This document shows positions 12,580 to 25,199 of a DNA stretch of 64,000 nt, piece by piece. A program made the position numbers and the translations under genes. Where the stretch lies: contig JAMKCH010022332.1 in assembly GCA_023653785.1 (NCBI GenBank), forward strand, positions 1-64,000. Reading direction: 5' to 3'. Under the pieces are notes generated by a model. The model ran no database searches, was not told the origin of the DNA, and saw only the letters and a list, made by a program, of their open reading frames with translations. Numbering within the stretch: the stretch's first letter is position 1; each line of letters opens with the position of its first letter. This DNA is from Ophioderma brevispina. Its lineage: Eukaryota; Echinodermata; Ophiuroidea; Amphilepidida; Ophiodermatidae.

Positions 12580-12945
12580 CTTCAAAGAACTAACGGTATG
12601 ATGGCGCTATTACGCGTATCGTACGGTTACACTCAGACTTGCCTAAAGTCTGGCCTGTCACGTAATGATTTAACTCTAAATGACGCGTTATTGGAAATTT
12701 GCACTATTTTTGCAGCGGGGTTAATCCACTAACCCGACGGATTTTGAAGTCATAATTTATCCTTTTATTTTATCATGATATTACTAAGATGTATTGAAAC
12801 TAGGGTTTAAGAGGAGATTTTGTAATTAAACTTAGCACCCGGCTAACCATACGTAACTGCCACGTACAGTTCCACAATTACCGTTTGCAAATCCCCAAAG
12901 CCCAAAATCGACAGGCGTGTCCTACCCCCCCTGTGCACTGTCGAT
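12580..12945 (+). repeat. Family-E dispersed repeat
   Basis: Aligns with 16568-16940: CTTAACGGTATGA..., GCAGCGGG...CCCGACGGATTTTGAAG, ATTTATCATGATATTACTAAG, CCGTTTGCAAATCCCCAAAG. No TIRs or coding sequence seen. Confidence 0.78.
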
Positions 12946-13330
12946 CGATGGTGTTTTTATATAATAATATTAAAACACAAAAATATGTAATTCTGTAACT
13001 TATTTTCAAATTTTATTATTACTTTCATTAATCCATCAATATTACAGTGTCAGCAATAACAATCGATCAACACGATGGTTTGGTCATCACTTTTGACGTC
13101 ACGAGGAAGAGCAAAATGGGCGCTTTTGATCAATGAAGCCTTTGCGAAAAATCCGCCGTTTTCTTCTGTATTCAAAAACAGCAAAAATAAAATGCTCTAG
13201 TTTGTTACTTTTTACATCAAATTGGTATTATTTTTTCGGGAATTCGTGATGTATGTACATATATTTTATGATGTAAGTCCAACTGAGCTTGCAAATCTTG
13301 ACATATTCCTTTAGAGCGGCACTGGCACTA

Positions 13331-13433
13331 TTCGGTGCGGGCTTTGTATTAAAAGCTTCCCCATGCAAAAATATCGATTTTGAATACATCTTGAGGCGCA
13401 CATTTTTCAAATGTTCCAGTGTCCGCTTTAATG
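13331..13433 (-). mobile_element. Family-A terminal fragment, inverted
   Basis: Reverse complement of the first ~100 bp of family A (GGGCTTTGTATTAAAAGC, CATGCAAAAATATCG, TTGAGGCGCACATTTTTCAAATGTTCCAGTGTCCGC). It lies 412 bp before the family-A copy at 13845 and faces away from it. Confidence 0.75.
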
Positions 13434-13844
13434 TCCTTTCATAGAAAAGTTCTTCTAAGTTCTTCAGCTGTTTATTCAGAACCCTTAGGCGACGAAATCG
13501 AAACCCTTTTTAACGGGCCCGACCGACCCTCTGATTTTTCATTTTTTGCAGATTTTTTTTTTTTTTTTTAGTTTTTTCCAAAATCATGTAAAATCAGCCT
13601 GTTTTTTTTAGCCTAAATTTATCAATTATTGGGGGCTATTTTTTTTTAAATCAAATTGTTTGTAGAGATTTTTCATTTTTTTTCTCTTGATTTTTCAGAT
13701 TTTGGGGCTATTTTGGGCCAATTTTTTTGAACTTCAAAAAGAACAAAATTAAAAAAAAAAAAAAATCGCCAACCCCCCCCGGACCCTATTCGAAAGGTCC
13801 GCTCGCCTTAAAACAGGGGTTTTTCTTTTTTCGTCGCCTTATCG

Positions 13845-14378
13845 CTCTTAAAGAGAACTGGCACATTTTTGACAATATGCGCCCTCAATATTTTTCAAAA
13901 AGGATATTTTTTGCATGGTTGTAAAGCTTTTTATATACAAAACCCTCCCACCCGAAATAACTAAGACCAAATCAGCCTTCATGGGTAAACAGGACATTTT
14001 ATAATTAACGTCGCCGCGACGTTAATTCAGCAGACGACGAAAATGGCGTTTTTAACACAAGAACACGCACCCCGTATGGCATTGTTTCTCACGCTATGCA
14101 CACTGTTGACCGGTTCCTATACCTGTGGTTTTAATATGTTATTACGAGTCAAAAATATTCGTAATATACACATTTTGTTTGATTAAAGTTATGGAAAACT
14201 TAAAAGTTGGGCCTACAAATTCCTGGATGTCCTTATCCTCATATCAATGTCCCTGTCTGTTTTGGGTATGTTTTTTTATGTTAAAAATATATCGTCTGTT
14301 CTTCCATGGCCTAGACTCATTTGGAAGCAATTGAAGAAATTTCATATTTTGTGAAAATGTGCCAGTGCCGCGTTAAGA
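13845..14378 (+). mobile_element. Family-A TIR element
   Basis: About 535 bp. The 5' end (TTAAAGAGAACTGGCACATTTTTG) and 3' end (GAAAATGTGCCAGTGCCGCGTTAA) are inverted repeats, consensus TTAAAGCGGGCACTGGCACATT. Landmarks shared with copies at 23.3 and 52.2 kb are TGCATGGTTGTAAAGC, AACACAAGAACACGCAC, TATGGAAAACTTAAAAGTTG and TGTTCTTCCATGGCCTAGA. Contains the palindrome TTAACGTCGCCGCGACGTTAA. No protein recognised. Confidence 0.83.
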
Positions 14379-14930
14379 CCCGTTTTAACAAATTCGGGTT
14401 TCTTAAAGACCATTGCAGCTTTCAATAAAAGACAGATATATAACTCTTTTATATTATGTTTTGCTTAGCATTTTTGTTTAGATTCATTTCAGAAGAGTCC
14501 AAATTGGGAATAACCTTTTCGCGGGATATCTATAAACTATAAATGGAATGAAGGTGCTGCATTTAACCGTTACTAGATACTCTAGTGTCTTTCAAGCCAT
14601 TTCCAAGCTTTGTGTCTGTTTCATAGTAGACTACAACCTTGAAGAATAGTATCTTCAAATTGTTGATAGCCCAAACAATTACCAAACATCTTTAGTAAAG
14701 AAATTGTTTTTAATAACCCTTAAAAAATGTCAAACAGAAGTGTTTTGTGTGTGTGTTATCATAACGTCGAATTGGTCACGAATAATGTGTCAAAAAAATG
14801 GAGAACATGTAAAAAATAGGGGGTAATTTGCAGAGGGGTAAAAAATAAAACATGCTAGTTGTTTGACACCTACACCAACTTTTTCATCTGTTCATAAAGA
14901 TTAAAAGGTTATAGTTTTTTGCCACAGCTA

Positions 14931-15291
14931 CAACTGTTAAAAATTTCCCGTAATTTTACGGAAATTTCTTTTCTGGCAGCAGTATGTCCATCCAGATCCC
15001 GACTTTTTTTAGGGTAAATTACGATTGCTGTCACTTACCGAACTTTGACATTATTTTTTTACAGAAATGTTTCTCATATTATGGAAAAAAATTTGTATTT
15101 TAACAGAATTTTTCCTAATTTACAATTACGGACGAAAAAAAAAGGTCCGGAAATTGCTGCCAGAAATTTTTGAAAAATCTTTCCGTAAATTAACATTTGT
15201 AATGTTTTTTTTTTTTATTTTTATTGTTTTTCTAAACAGAGTTTAACGGAAATCTGTTTTTCTCTTAATTTACGGACATTTTTAACAGTGT
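14931..15291. mobile_element. MITE with CACTGTTAAAAAT-type ends
   Basis: Left end CAACTGTTAAAAATTTCCCGTAA and right end TTACGGACATTTTTAACAGTGTA are inverted repeats. Inside is a second inverted pair, TTTCTTTTCTGGCAGCA / TGCTGCCAGAAATTTTTG. Looks like a small hAT-like MITE; no clear 8-bp target duplication is visible. Confidence 0.75.
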
Positions 15292-15294
15292 ACG

Positions 15295-16565
15295 GTCATT
15301 ATTTCAGGGTTTAACGGTTCAGATCATCCTGTGTTTTCTTTTAGAGTGCTTTCCGATTTTGACGACCTAGTCTCCAATTGTTGTGTCTGGTCATATTCAC
15401 AACAGAAAAATGCATATTTGCCCTGCTTTCACATTTTAAGTATGTAAATTAGATGGTGAGCGTTATGGCCCCATATGAAGGATATGTAGACCATTGTTAT
15501 ACATTTTGACCTAATTAACGTGACCAATGGTAAATGAGTGGCAAGTATTATAATCCCCTGGTCCTTGGGACTACATGTATCAGAAGAATTTGGACCATTT
15601 TGAAAGATCGGAGCATGCTGAAACATGTTACCCCATGATGACCTTAACCTTTATTACCCTATATCTTATTAAACTATCAATCCACAGATAGGCAAACTAT
15701 AACCTTTTTAATCCTGGACATGGCCAAAATGTTGTATAGATATTTTCAGTACAATTAACCTCTTTATATTTGCTTCCGGAAATACATTTTTCTCCGCTAC
15801 TTAACTTCTAGACTTTTGAGATGTTATTCTCTCATCATTTCTAAGTCTACAACACAAGAATTGTTTCTGTTGCAATTATTTTTTGAGGGAGGTAAAATTA
15901 AGTATTTTATATTTTATTTCTTGTGACTCTTGTTCTGAAACGAATAATTGATTTCATTTGGCTTTCCATTGTCTGCTGACTGACGGTGGTTGGTGTGGAG
16001 CCAAGCCAAGTGTGTTGTTTATTTTTAACACCCTTCTGGACCTGCTGGCCAACTACAATCGCTGAGAGATTAAAAGTAAACATTCCCCCATTTTTCCCCC
16101 CTTGAAAACTTTTCCAAATGCTAATTCTCATGACCATATTCCGAATCGCAGCAACACTTTCAAACAAGACATAGACCCCCACTTGGTGTTAACACACCAA
16201 TGTGAACTCGCGCACGGGCTTGATATATACAATACACCCGAATGGAGCTGTCTACCTGAAACCTCGTAAATATCATATACTGAGCATTTAAAGAAGAAAA
16301 ACAACCAAGTATCTAATAACCAACCCTCCAGCATCTGTCGAGGAGCTGCAAGATTACATCTGTCAAGTCAAAGTGATGTTTGGTTCGTTTTGATCAGTTG
16401 CTATATTGAAGAGGCCGCCCATCGTCCCTGAGCCCATAGACCAATGTTGAGGTATAGCGCCACCAACCTTGCCCCCAAGCCTTGTTCATGGGGGGGGTAG
16501 GACATCCAACCTAACAAGCAACAGCAATTCAAAACGGCCATCCAATTTTCCGGGTGCTAGTCTGT
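15295..16565. other. No feature recognised
   Basis: No coding motif or terminal repeat found by eye. Confidence 0.55.
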
Positions 16566-16567
16566 TT

Positions 16568-16940
16568 CAAAAGACTTAACGGTATGAGGGCTCTTCTTAC
16601 GCATATCGAACTGTTTACACACAGACTTGACTGAAGACTAGGCTTATTTGGACAAATTTGAAAATTGAAAAATTTAAACCTAAATACCGTTAATTGGAAA
16701 TTCACTATTTTGCAGCGGGTTTTGAATCCCTACCCCGACGGATTTTGAAGCCAATAATGTTTTCTTCAATTTATCATGATATTACTAAGATCTTTTGAAC
16801 AAGGTTTAAATATGATTTTTTAATTTCAACTTGACCCGAGACTGCCATAGTAATGTACTGTAGCCAGTTCCCCAAATTCCCGTTTGGAAAATCCCCAATG
16901 CCCAAATCGAGCAGATCGTTTCCTCCCCCCCCTGGCCCTT
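16568..16940 (+). repeat. Family-E dispersed repeat
   Basis: Second full copy of family E. It is followed directly by an inverted family-D copy, as if both belong to one larger unit. Confidence 0.78.
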
Positions 16941-16974
16941 GTTCAAATCCAACATGCATTAAGTCATTACAGTG

Positions 16975-17245
16975 CGTGTTCCGCTCGTCTTTGGAACCCC
17001 CTGATTTACCCGGAAGTAGTATCGATTTTGATATCAGAGAAAGGCCGTATTTTGTTCCATTGTCGTCCTGTAAGTTGAATCCCTCAAATCGATTTCATTC
17101 CCAAGCTATAACCAAAAACACGCCTTTTTAGTGGTTACCTCATATTAGCACAGTGTTTGCATAGGGCTTTGCAACATGCATTATTGCGTCTACCATCAAA
17201 CGCAGGTAGGTACTAAGGGGGTATATGTGCAAGGGCAGCTCTCAT
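16975..17245 (-). repeat. Family-D dispersed repeat, inverted
   Basis: Reverse complement of the unit at 8790-9085: CTGATTTACCCGGAAGTAGT, TTAGTGGTTACC, GGGCTTTGCAACATGCATTATTG. Confidence 0.78.
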
Positions 17246-17249
17246 AGCC

Positions 17250-19015
17250 AGTAGTAACACAATACACATAAATCGAACAGCACCTTTAATATGTTATCGT
17301 TCTACAAAAGGAGGAACAATGAAATCCTATTCATAATTATTGGTCAATCAGCGATTGTTATTGTTTATATTTCGAGCAGTATCCCACAAATGTATGTATC
17401 TAAAAACATCTCAAATATGTTAATAAATATCATCAGCCTCTTTCCGCAACACTGAAATCTCAGGTGTCTCTCGGAAGTAATCTCTTTAAGTCGCGCCCTT
17501 GAAGTGCAAACCCAAACCCAAACCCCTAATTTATGCGCTATAATTATACAAAATCCCACAAGGTGTTTGAATGGGTTAAATGGCCTTAGCATAGGCAGTC
17601 AGGCTATGTTAGATAGAATTCAAAGAAAAAATCTGGGGTTCCACGTGGAAGGCTAAACTAAAACTATGATAAGAGTTTACGCTACATAAAGTTTCGGTAA
17701 CTTACCCAAACCAACTTTGCATGGTCCGCTACTGCCGGCAGCCATAAGCGCTGGTATTATGTCCTGTCACTGACTTCCAACTGACCCCGTAGGTCATACG
17801 CCATCAAGCTTACAAAGTCACGTGATGTTTTTGAAAATACTACAGTAATCATTAGGCCTATACAATATCATTCAATAGTTCAAAAAGAAAGAAAGAACGA
17901 GGCTTTCTTTTCTGCTAAAGCGATTTCCGTGATTCCCAATTGAACCAGGGGTTAAACGCATTCAAACCAGTCGTCCGTGCTGGGCGCTGACATTTGATAT
18001 TGGCACGAATAATATCAGTTTGGGTGCTTGGATACACACATAATGTCAATTCGTACAACAATCCGGCCAAAAATTCAGTTGTTGGATGTTGGCTGCTATT
18101 GGGTGGTTTAAAATTTTGTCCTACCCATGGGCCACACAACGAATGAATGACCATCAGTCGTCTTGATTTAAATAAACAGCGCCTCAATGAAACATCTTTT
18201 CAATCTTTTCAATCACAACCTAAGTCGCGCATTGCTATGAAAAAAAAAAGAGTATCTGAGCACAATGATCCAGGTACTATTATTACAACCTGGCCACCTC
18301 TAACACATATCTTAATTGTATCACTAACTACCGATTAGTGGATATGCAAAGCGGCACCACAGTATGTGGGAAGAAGCTGAGGCAGCCATTGCTATCAATT
18401 GTTTGGTACTCTATGTTTTCCTTCTTCTGTCTTTCTTGCGGTCGGCAAAACATGCGAGACTGTGAATTTCTAAAGATTACTACGTTTTGCCTCTCTATCT
18501 ATATAGAACCTCTTGATTTGAACAACACATCAACGAGAAAAAATTTTTTAGACATAGTGATTCCCGAGTGATGGTTGAGTTATTGGCGGAGTATGGACTT
18601 CGTCATTACTCAAAAATAAGGGGACAGAAATACCCAGAAAATCTTCGATTTCTTCCTCGCAATTGATACAAAAGGAGATCGGCTTGAAAGAAACTGACCA
18701 ACCCAAATAAAGTTCCGCTGTTCGTCTAGTCATAGGCCTATGCTGTGCCATAATTGTCGAAGTCGTCAATTTTTCATTTTACGTGAACTGACATGTTTAT
18801 TTCTTTTCATCTTTTATCTTTCAAAGTATGTACCCCAGTGGGAAATGATGTGGTATTTTAGTAGCAAGTTCAAAACGTGCCATAACATTTGTCATGCAGA
18901 TACTTCGCTTTGCATATTTCTCCTTTTCAAAAAACCCTCATTACACAAGTGCTCGCACATCTAAGCTGTAGCCTTTAGGAGGTATGATGGAGGATAAAAT
19001 AATAGGTCTAGATTG
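17250..19015. other. No feature recognised
   Basis: Several 60-90 codon open frames, none with a recognisable motif or splice context. Confidence 0.55.
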
Positions 19016-19017
19016 CA

Positions 19018-19920
19018 TCAAGCCCAGAAGGTTTTTGGTTAGACGAACGAGATACCAATATCTACCGGGAAAATTTCAGAGAAAAATATAACTTTTGAAA
19101 ATCTGAAAGTCTGCCGGGGACCCGTTGTTGCGTGTAGCCCATGGAGAGGTGGTAAAGTGTACGATGGGGGTCAAATGTTTGAACTGCTCTAAATCTAAAT
19201 AATATAAGCTCAAATTGTTCCCTTAGGTAAGCAGGATTAAAAAAAGTCAAGTGGGTCACATGCGTGGTGGTGCTTCCTTTCAATCATATTTGGAAATAGG
19301 CTAAGGGCATTTGTTTATTAAGAAAGGTCACCCTTTGCATGCCCAGATTTTGTTTGTAAAAAATTTTTTTTTTAATGTTTAATGATCTGAATCCAAATAT
19401 GAAATACGTTTTCGCACTTTCGGGCATCTCCTTGTTGTTATATGGAAGGGGTACAAAATTCCCTGTATGACTCCTATGGGGACGGACATTATACCCCGCC
19501 CTATGAAAGAGAACAAACTCCTATGGGCAAAATAAAAGCATATTTTTGAATCAGCACATTAAATTGTTTTTAATATTTTTTACAAAGAAATCTTGGTATT
19601 ACATTGTTACCTTTCTTGAATAAACAAATATTTTTATTTTTTTTAATTAGTATAAAATATCTTAGAAAGAAAGCACCACACACATGTGACCCCCATTGAC
19701 TTTTTATTACTCCTGGTAACCTAAGGAAAGCTGAGCTATATTTCATTAGGATTTAGAGCAGTCCAAATATTTGACCCCCATGAAACTTTACCCTCGCCTG
19801 GGGCCTCACGCAACAACGGGTCTCCGGCAGACTTTCATAGTTTCAAATTTTTTTTTCTCTGATTTTTCCGTATTCAGCTATTGGTAATCTTCGTTCGTCT
19901 AACCAAAACCTTCTCGGCTG
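19018..19920. mobile_element. Foldback element with ~300-bp inverted arms
   Basis: Left arm 19022-19325 and right arm 19606-19919 are inverted repeats over their whole length. Paired blocks include CAGAAGGTTTTTGGTTAGACG / CGTCTAACCAAAACCTTCT, GAAAGTCTGCCGGGGACCCG, TGGGGGTCAAATGTTTGA and AAGAAAGGT. The ~280-bp centre is unique and AT-rich. No transposase; no target duplication made out. Confidence 0.85.
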
Positions 19921-19924
19921 ACAC

Positions 19925-20935
19925 GGCTAGTCCTCTTCGCTTTCGATAACAGTGCACTGATATTACCAAACAATAAGTGATGATTGCTTTGTAATTGAAA
20001 TTACTTGAGGCAATTCACAATTCAAAATTGTATTTGATCAAATACATAGTATACATAGTGTGTCTATATCCCAGAATTTGTTTTAAACATTGCCTACCAA
20101 CAACATATCATAAATTTGAGAAGGCTTCAGTCACCTGTGTGTTACAATACAGAACTTTTATCTTCACTATTCATAAAATCAGCTTTCACCTGCTTTTATT
20201 GAAACTATTCCTGGATTTAGTTCGCGCTTTCTTTGAACATTCTACAGTGTTCTAGGGTAATGCTTTTTACTATTGATTGAGACTGTGAATGGTCCAACCG
20301 CTCAGGGTTGGCTATCATGGTTATAACGCACATCATGCCACAAATACACCGACTAAAGTTTTTAGATATTACTATACTCTCTGCCAGAATTGTTCAGAGT
20401 TATTTACCGTGCGGCGAGCGTGACGTGCGTCAACACGGAAGTGAATCCCGATTGGCTTGTTTGAGTAGGTTGGCCTCCCCATTGGTTAATCTCGCATGAG
20501 GCTACCCATAGTCTCCGCCTCTTTTATGCAATATGCGGCGCGCGCGTTGCCGACCTCTTAAGGATTCTGACAGCAACTGTAAAATCAGTCAATTCATACC
20601 TCACCTACAAAAAAGTAGAGGCTATTCTCCCCATCAGCTCTTGAACTATATAACCGGTGTTATATCGCCTAGCTTAATATGTATTACATTTTATGCTTAT
20701 TTCCGCGGGGAAAATAGGCTAAACCCCCTGAGAAACGTCTCCGGTCCAAAAGAAATCATGAAACATCCACTATCCAACAAAGATTCCACCATTTCCAGTC
20801 AGAGCCGTTCTGGCGAGGGTACAGGTTCCATTAAGTTTCCACCGCAGTTTGTGGAAGACAAGTCCCCCCCCCCCCCCCGGGCAAGGAAGGATCTTGGATG
20901 CTACAACACTCGGCGGCAACCATTGAGATGCGATG
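19925..20935. other. Unassigned region upstream of Gypsy remnant
   Basis: Includes a 137-codon open frame (20533-20946) whose last part (PPQFVEDK...) may be the stretch preceding Gypsy RT. The rest has no motif. No LTR seen. Confidence 0.5.
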
Positions 20936-20939
20936 CATT

Positions 20940-21995
20940 GACGTGATGCAGGTGGCTAAGATGTTTGGACAGAGGTATTATTGAACCTTCCTTCGATCTT
21001 CACAATGTGCTTCGCCAGTGGTTCTGGTCAAAGAGAAATAGGAGATGGCGGACTTTTTGCGTCACGTGAATAGAAGAATCATCTCGCCCACTCTCGCCTC
21101 TTTTTCTGGTGCAACACATTTGATTCTGCACATGGATTATTCGGCTTACTAAGCAGGTAGAAATGGATGGAACAAGTACACAAGGAGAAGACGCTTTTGC
21201 TACTCGGATGGGACTCTATCAATTGAAGACGTCTTTTGGCTTGATCAAAATGCACAGCCTTTTCCGTACTCCGTGTCTACTCTGGAAGAATGTGTCTTGT
21301 CCTATATTCGCGGATATCATCGCTTTGGAACTCAGTATAGCTATAGCCTACTCTCTGGTCAGAATCGCCAATGTTTTCGACGTGTTCAAAGTGCAGGACT
21401 GAAACTACGACAGCTAAATGTTTTTCTTATCTTCTCCAGAAAGAAGTATTGTTTCTAGGTCACGTGGCAACGCCGAGGTATTCCAAATTCACTCCGCGAT
21501 CCTGCATGTTGAAGCGGTGAATGATTGGCCGATACACCGTATCACGGCAAACTAGTCCAAGTTTTGAATTCCTCGGGATATCGCAGATACACTGTCTGTA
21601 AAATCCTCAGACAATCATCGAGAGGTGGTCATTTGGGCCACGAAATCTCCAGAACGACCACAATTGACTACCAGACGAGATATAGCCGTACTGCTGACTA
21701 TGCTCCGTAGAGGTGCCGGAAAATGCCAACACCGTCTTCGTCGTTTATAGAGAAAGACACTATGGAATCGACTGTAACCAAACTGTAAATCGGAGATTGC
21801 GTCAACATTTTACTCGAGCAAGACGAATGACCAAACATGTCCACGCCTTCATAACCTTTCACCACAGAGTTGCTCGACTTCGCTGGCTGGGAGCCAACAG
21901 AAGATTACATATCCGACACTGGCGACATGTTGAAACTGTCGACACGTTTGTGTCAGTATGTTTTAAGATATTCACGTTCTTGGCTGCCCTATGAT
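20940..21995 (+). mobile_element. Ty3/Gypsy-type retrotransposon pol remnant
   Basis: RT blocks: LDRGIIEPS (~20960), SPVVLVKEK (~21010), then the damaged D-x-A-x-G-Y-x-Q region near 21125-21160, and EDAFATRMGLYQLKT (21190-21230) followed by FGLI. Further on come the SLEECVLSYI equivalent of the Y-L-D-D-I region, QSAGLKLRQLNVFLIFSRK and a VLFLGHV-like block near 21450. This is the order seen in Ty3/Gypsy polymerase. A later stretch (21520-21990) aligns only loosely with downstream pol and is truncated. No LTRs were found at 20.5 or 22 kb. Stops and shifts throughout. Confidence 0.85.
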
Positions 21996-21999
21996 TGAC

Positions 22000-23315
22000 G
22001 AGTTCATGTTACAAACAACTTTAAAATTCTCAGAAATCATTTATTGTGTCTAACAACAGATACTAAGTACTTCCATTTTATTGTTATGGCAGGTATTGGT
22101 GTTATAGGTGGCATATTTTAAATTAAGATTTGGCCTTCCATTGTTGAATTTGAGTATGATCAATTTTAACAAAGTAGCCTGCACTTGGTTCTTTGTGTCC
22201 TATAATTATTTATTAACTCCATAGTTTGATAAGATAGGGTTGAACGATATTATCCATTATGCGTCGTCGCTATCTTGATTTCTCCAAACGCCAGGGGTGC
22301 CAAGGTGGCACCCGGCAGACATTCTAATTTAACACAGCCCTTCCTATCACGTTGGGTTCAGCCAAAACATTGTTGGTATAGGTGGCTTTTCAACTTTACG
22401 GTCCGGCCATACTTGACTCACTATCCTCCGACTAAAGAGAACTGATAAATCATTCGTGTGGGCGATATACACCCTAGTTATCATAAATAACTCACCCTGT
22501 AAGAATCATTCATATAATGTATCACATATTCTTTATTCCAACTTTACTGGCAACAGTGTGAAATAAAATATACCAAACAAAAATAAAGGGGAAAGAACCT
22601 AATAAAATTTGACAATTACCACCAAATAAAGCTAATAAAGAGCAAATATTTCTGCAGCCTATTCAATTGATAATAAGACATATAATACCCCTTTTAAAAC
22701 AGATTTCAATATTTCTCTTCATACAATCGACTACTTGTTCAGATTACAATAAATATTTGAATTTGCACTCTTCAGTACTTCTCTGGTATAAGTTTTATAG
22801 TCTTTGGGAAAGAGTCGTTTGTATACTCAGGACAAAGTAAAAATTTCAGGCCTGTGTCCTATTTCCGAACTGTGCCCGTGAAGAAGATTACTTGGGTAGG
22901 GATGTGCGCTAGCGGCTTGTGTTAACCATTACATGAAAACATACCAAAAATGCCCGGGGGAAACGTGTATTCAAAGTGGATATGATGCGTGAACAAAAAA
23001 AAACGCGTAAAAAGGGCGTTTTTCCAATAGCAATGTATGCGCGTACATTGATAATTAAACAGCAAAAATGGAAAAAAGGGGTATTGTCTTTCTTAACCTT
23101 CAAATGTGATGTAACGTGTTTAGGGTTGTAATGCTCACATTTAGCAGAGATCAAAATCATCAAAAATACTGATAATATGAAGTACAGCAAAGTGAGATAA
23201 TAAAGGGTATAATTAAACTGAACAACTTTTATTGCTTACCCTGTTTGGGGTACAAAAAAACAGAACAAAAATATTTTTAGTGCATGTTTTAGTCGCTAGA
23301 TCATGGAAATCTGTT
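22000..23315. other. No feature recognised
   Basis: AT-rich. GGGGTGCCAAGGTGGCACCC at 22297-22312 forms a small hairpin. No gene or LTR found. Confidence 0.55.
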
Positions 23316-23319
23316 AAGT

Positions 23320-23950
23320 TTAACAATCGGGCGGCCCTTAAGTTTTTCAAAAGCTAATATTTTTGTATTTTTACGTGGTTGTAAAGCTTTTAGATACAAA
23401 GCCCTCACCCGAATATGATTAAGACGCAAACGCATCTTCCTTGTGGGTAACAGAACGATTTTATATTTAACATTCGCCGGCGAGTTAAATTCAGTCATAC
23501 GACGGAAATGGCGTTTAACACACAAGAACACGCAAAGCGTATGCATGTTTTTTCACGCGATGCCACTGTTTGACGCGGTGTGAAACGCAGATATAAGCCT
23601 GATATAGTCGGTGGGAGCCATAGCTTCCGGATGGCCCCTAGACGATAACAGGAATAAAGCGTTAAACTAATTTGCGTACAGAGTCAACTGAATCGATGCC
23701 ACTATTCGTTCACCATTGTTCCCGACTCTGAGTACGGCCGGACAATGGTTACTTCTATAACCCGTTCTCTAACCTTGGTGTGTTTAATACAGTGGAGTAT
23801 AGTCAAAAAATATTATTATTACACTTTGCTGATTAAAGTTATGGAAAACTTAAAAGTTGCCTACAAATTACCTATGGATGATGTTTATCCTCATCATATC
23901 AATGTCCCGATCGTTTTGGAGTGTTTTATTTTTTCCGCCTGAAACTTTGT
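23320..23950 (+). mobile_element. Family-A element, 5' part (split copy)
   Basis: Matches family A from the TGGTTGTAAAGCTTTTAGATAC block to CAATGTCCCGATCGTTTTGG, with an extra ~165 bp at about 23580-23745 not in other copies. Similarity stops near 23945-23950, and the missing 3' end resumes at about 27470. Confidence 0.82.
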
Positions 23951-23976
23951 TCGGCAAGAACTTGTAATCACTTTTG

Positions 23977-24035
23977 TCTGTTGTCTGTCAGTCTGTCTGC
24001 GTCTGTCTGTCCTGCTGTCTGTCTGCCTGTCCGTT
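23977..24035 (+). repeat. CTGT microsatellite (imperfect)
   Basis: Repeated (C)TGTCTGT units with interruptions, at the left edge of the block inserted in the family-A element. Confidence 0.85.
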
Positions 24036-24039
24036 TCAC

Positions 24040-25145
24040 GCTTGTGTACGATTTATCTTGAGTTTGCCGTAGGCTACGACGATGTAACTTGTTGGAAAGA
24101 AGCGGGTCGACAGGTTCTCGACCTGATTTGATTTGGGCGTAAAATATGCTAATTAAGTATCTACTTATGCCATAATTTACGAAAAATTTTCCCCGCAAGC
24201 TTGTGTAACAGTTTTCTGGAGTTCCGTATTGGCGTATAATGAATGTAACTTGGTGGAAGGACGCGGGCTGAGGAGTTTCTCGACCTTATTAGATTTGGGC
24301 GTATTTTGGGCACATTAAATATGCAAATGGCTATTACTTGCAAATCATCGTCAATTGCTATATTTTTGAACGGTACATCAGATACGGCAAAATTCCTTTG
24401 CTGCATGTACAGCCTATCATGATGCGCATCTTCTTTGCATTTGAAAGGCGAATCAATATGTGAGGCTTATGTATCAAAGTTGAGCTAATTAAATATGCGT
24501 CATTACTTTATCTCTGAACGGTACATCGGATGGGCAAATTCATTTCGCAACATGAAAGATACTATGCCATGGCATCTTTTTGTGTTAATCATAATTGGGA
24601 TCAAAGTGGCATTTTTGGCCGAAATTATTCTATTTAGAGTGTCTATTTTGATAATTTAAGGAAAAAGCTTGTGTACAAGAAGGTGTTATCTAGAGTTCCG
24701 TAAGGCGTAAATGATGTAAACTTGGTGGAAGGATGCGGCTAAGAGTTTTTCGACCTGATGAAATTTGTGCCTATTTCGGCAAATTAAGTATGCAACTGAG
24801 CTAATTAATATGCAAAAATCTCGTATTGCTATAATTTTGAACACTGTCCAATCGGATACATAAAATTCCTTCACTGCATGAGAGCCTATATATTGTGCGC
24901 CTCTGTTTGCCATTTGACAGTAAGTGATATATCGGCTTAGGTATGTAAAGGAATCTAATTAAATATGCATAATTGCTGTATCGTGAAACCGGGAACATCG
25001 GATAGGCAAATTTTCACTACGGTGAAAGACTAGTCTGCTTCATCTTTTGTGTGCATCATAATTAGGTCAAAGTGCATTTGGCCAATTAAGGGGCAATTTT
25101 GGTTATGTAATGACCTAATTAATATGCGTACTTGCTGTATAAGCT
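24040..25145 (+). repeat. Tandem repeat, ~470-bp unit, about 2.3 copies
   Basis: Units begin at AAGCTTGTGTA (24197 and 24666), with a partial unit before. Each contains AACTTGGTGGAAGGA, TTTCTCGACCT, TAATTAAATATGC, GGTACATCGGAT-like and TTTTGTGT.AATCATAATT blocks. Units differ by many small changes, so the array is old. No coding sequence. Confidence 0.82.
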
Positions 25146-25199
25146 AAACATTACATTGTATATGCATATGGATTCTGACATTACCGGAGGCAGTGTGAT

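Noticed and set aside
20400..22480. LTRs flanking the Gypsy remnant
   Set aside because: No direct repeat longer than background was found on the two sides of 20940-21995.
23977..25145. CRISPR-like array
   Set aside because: Units are ~470 bp and diverged without spacer structure, and the genome is eukaryotic.
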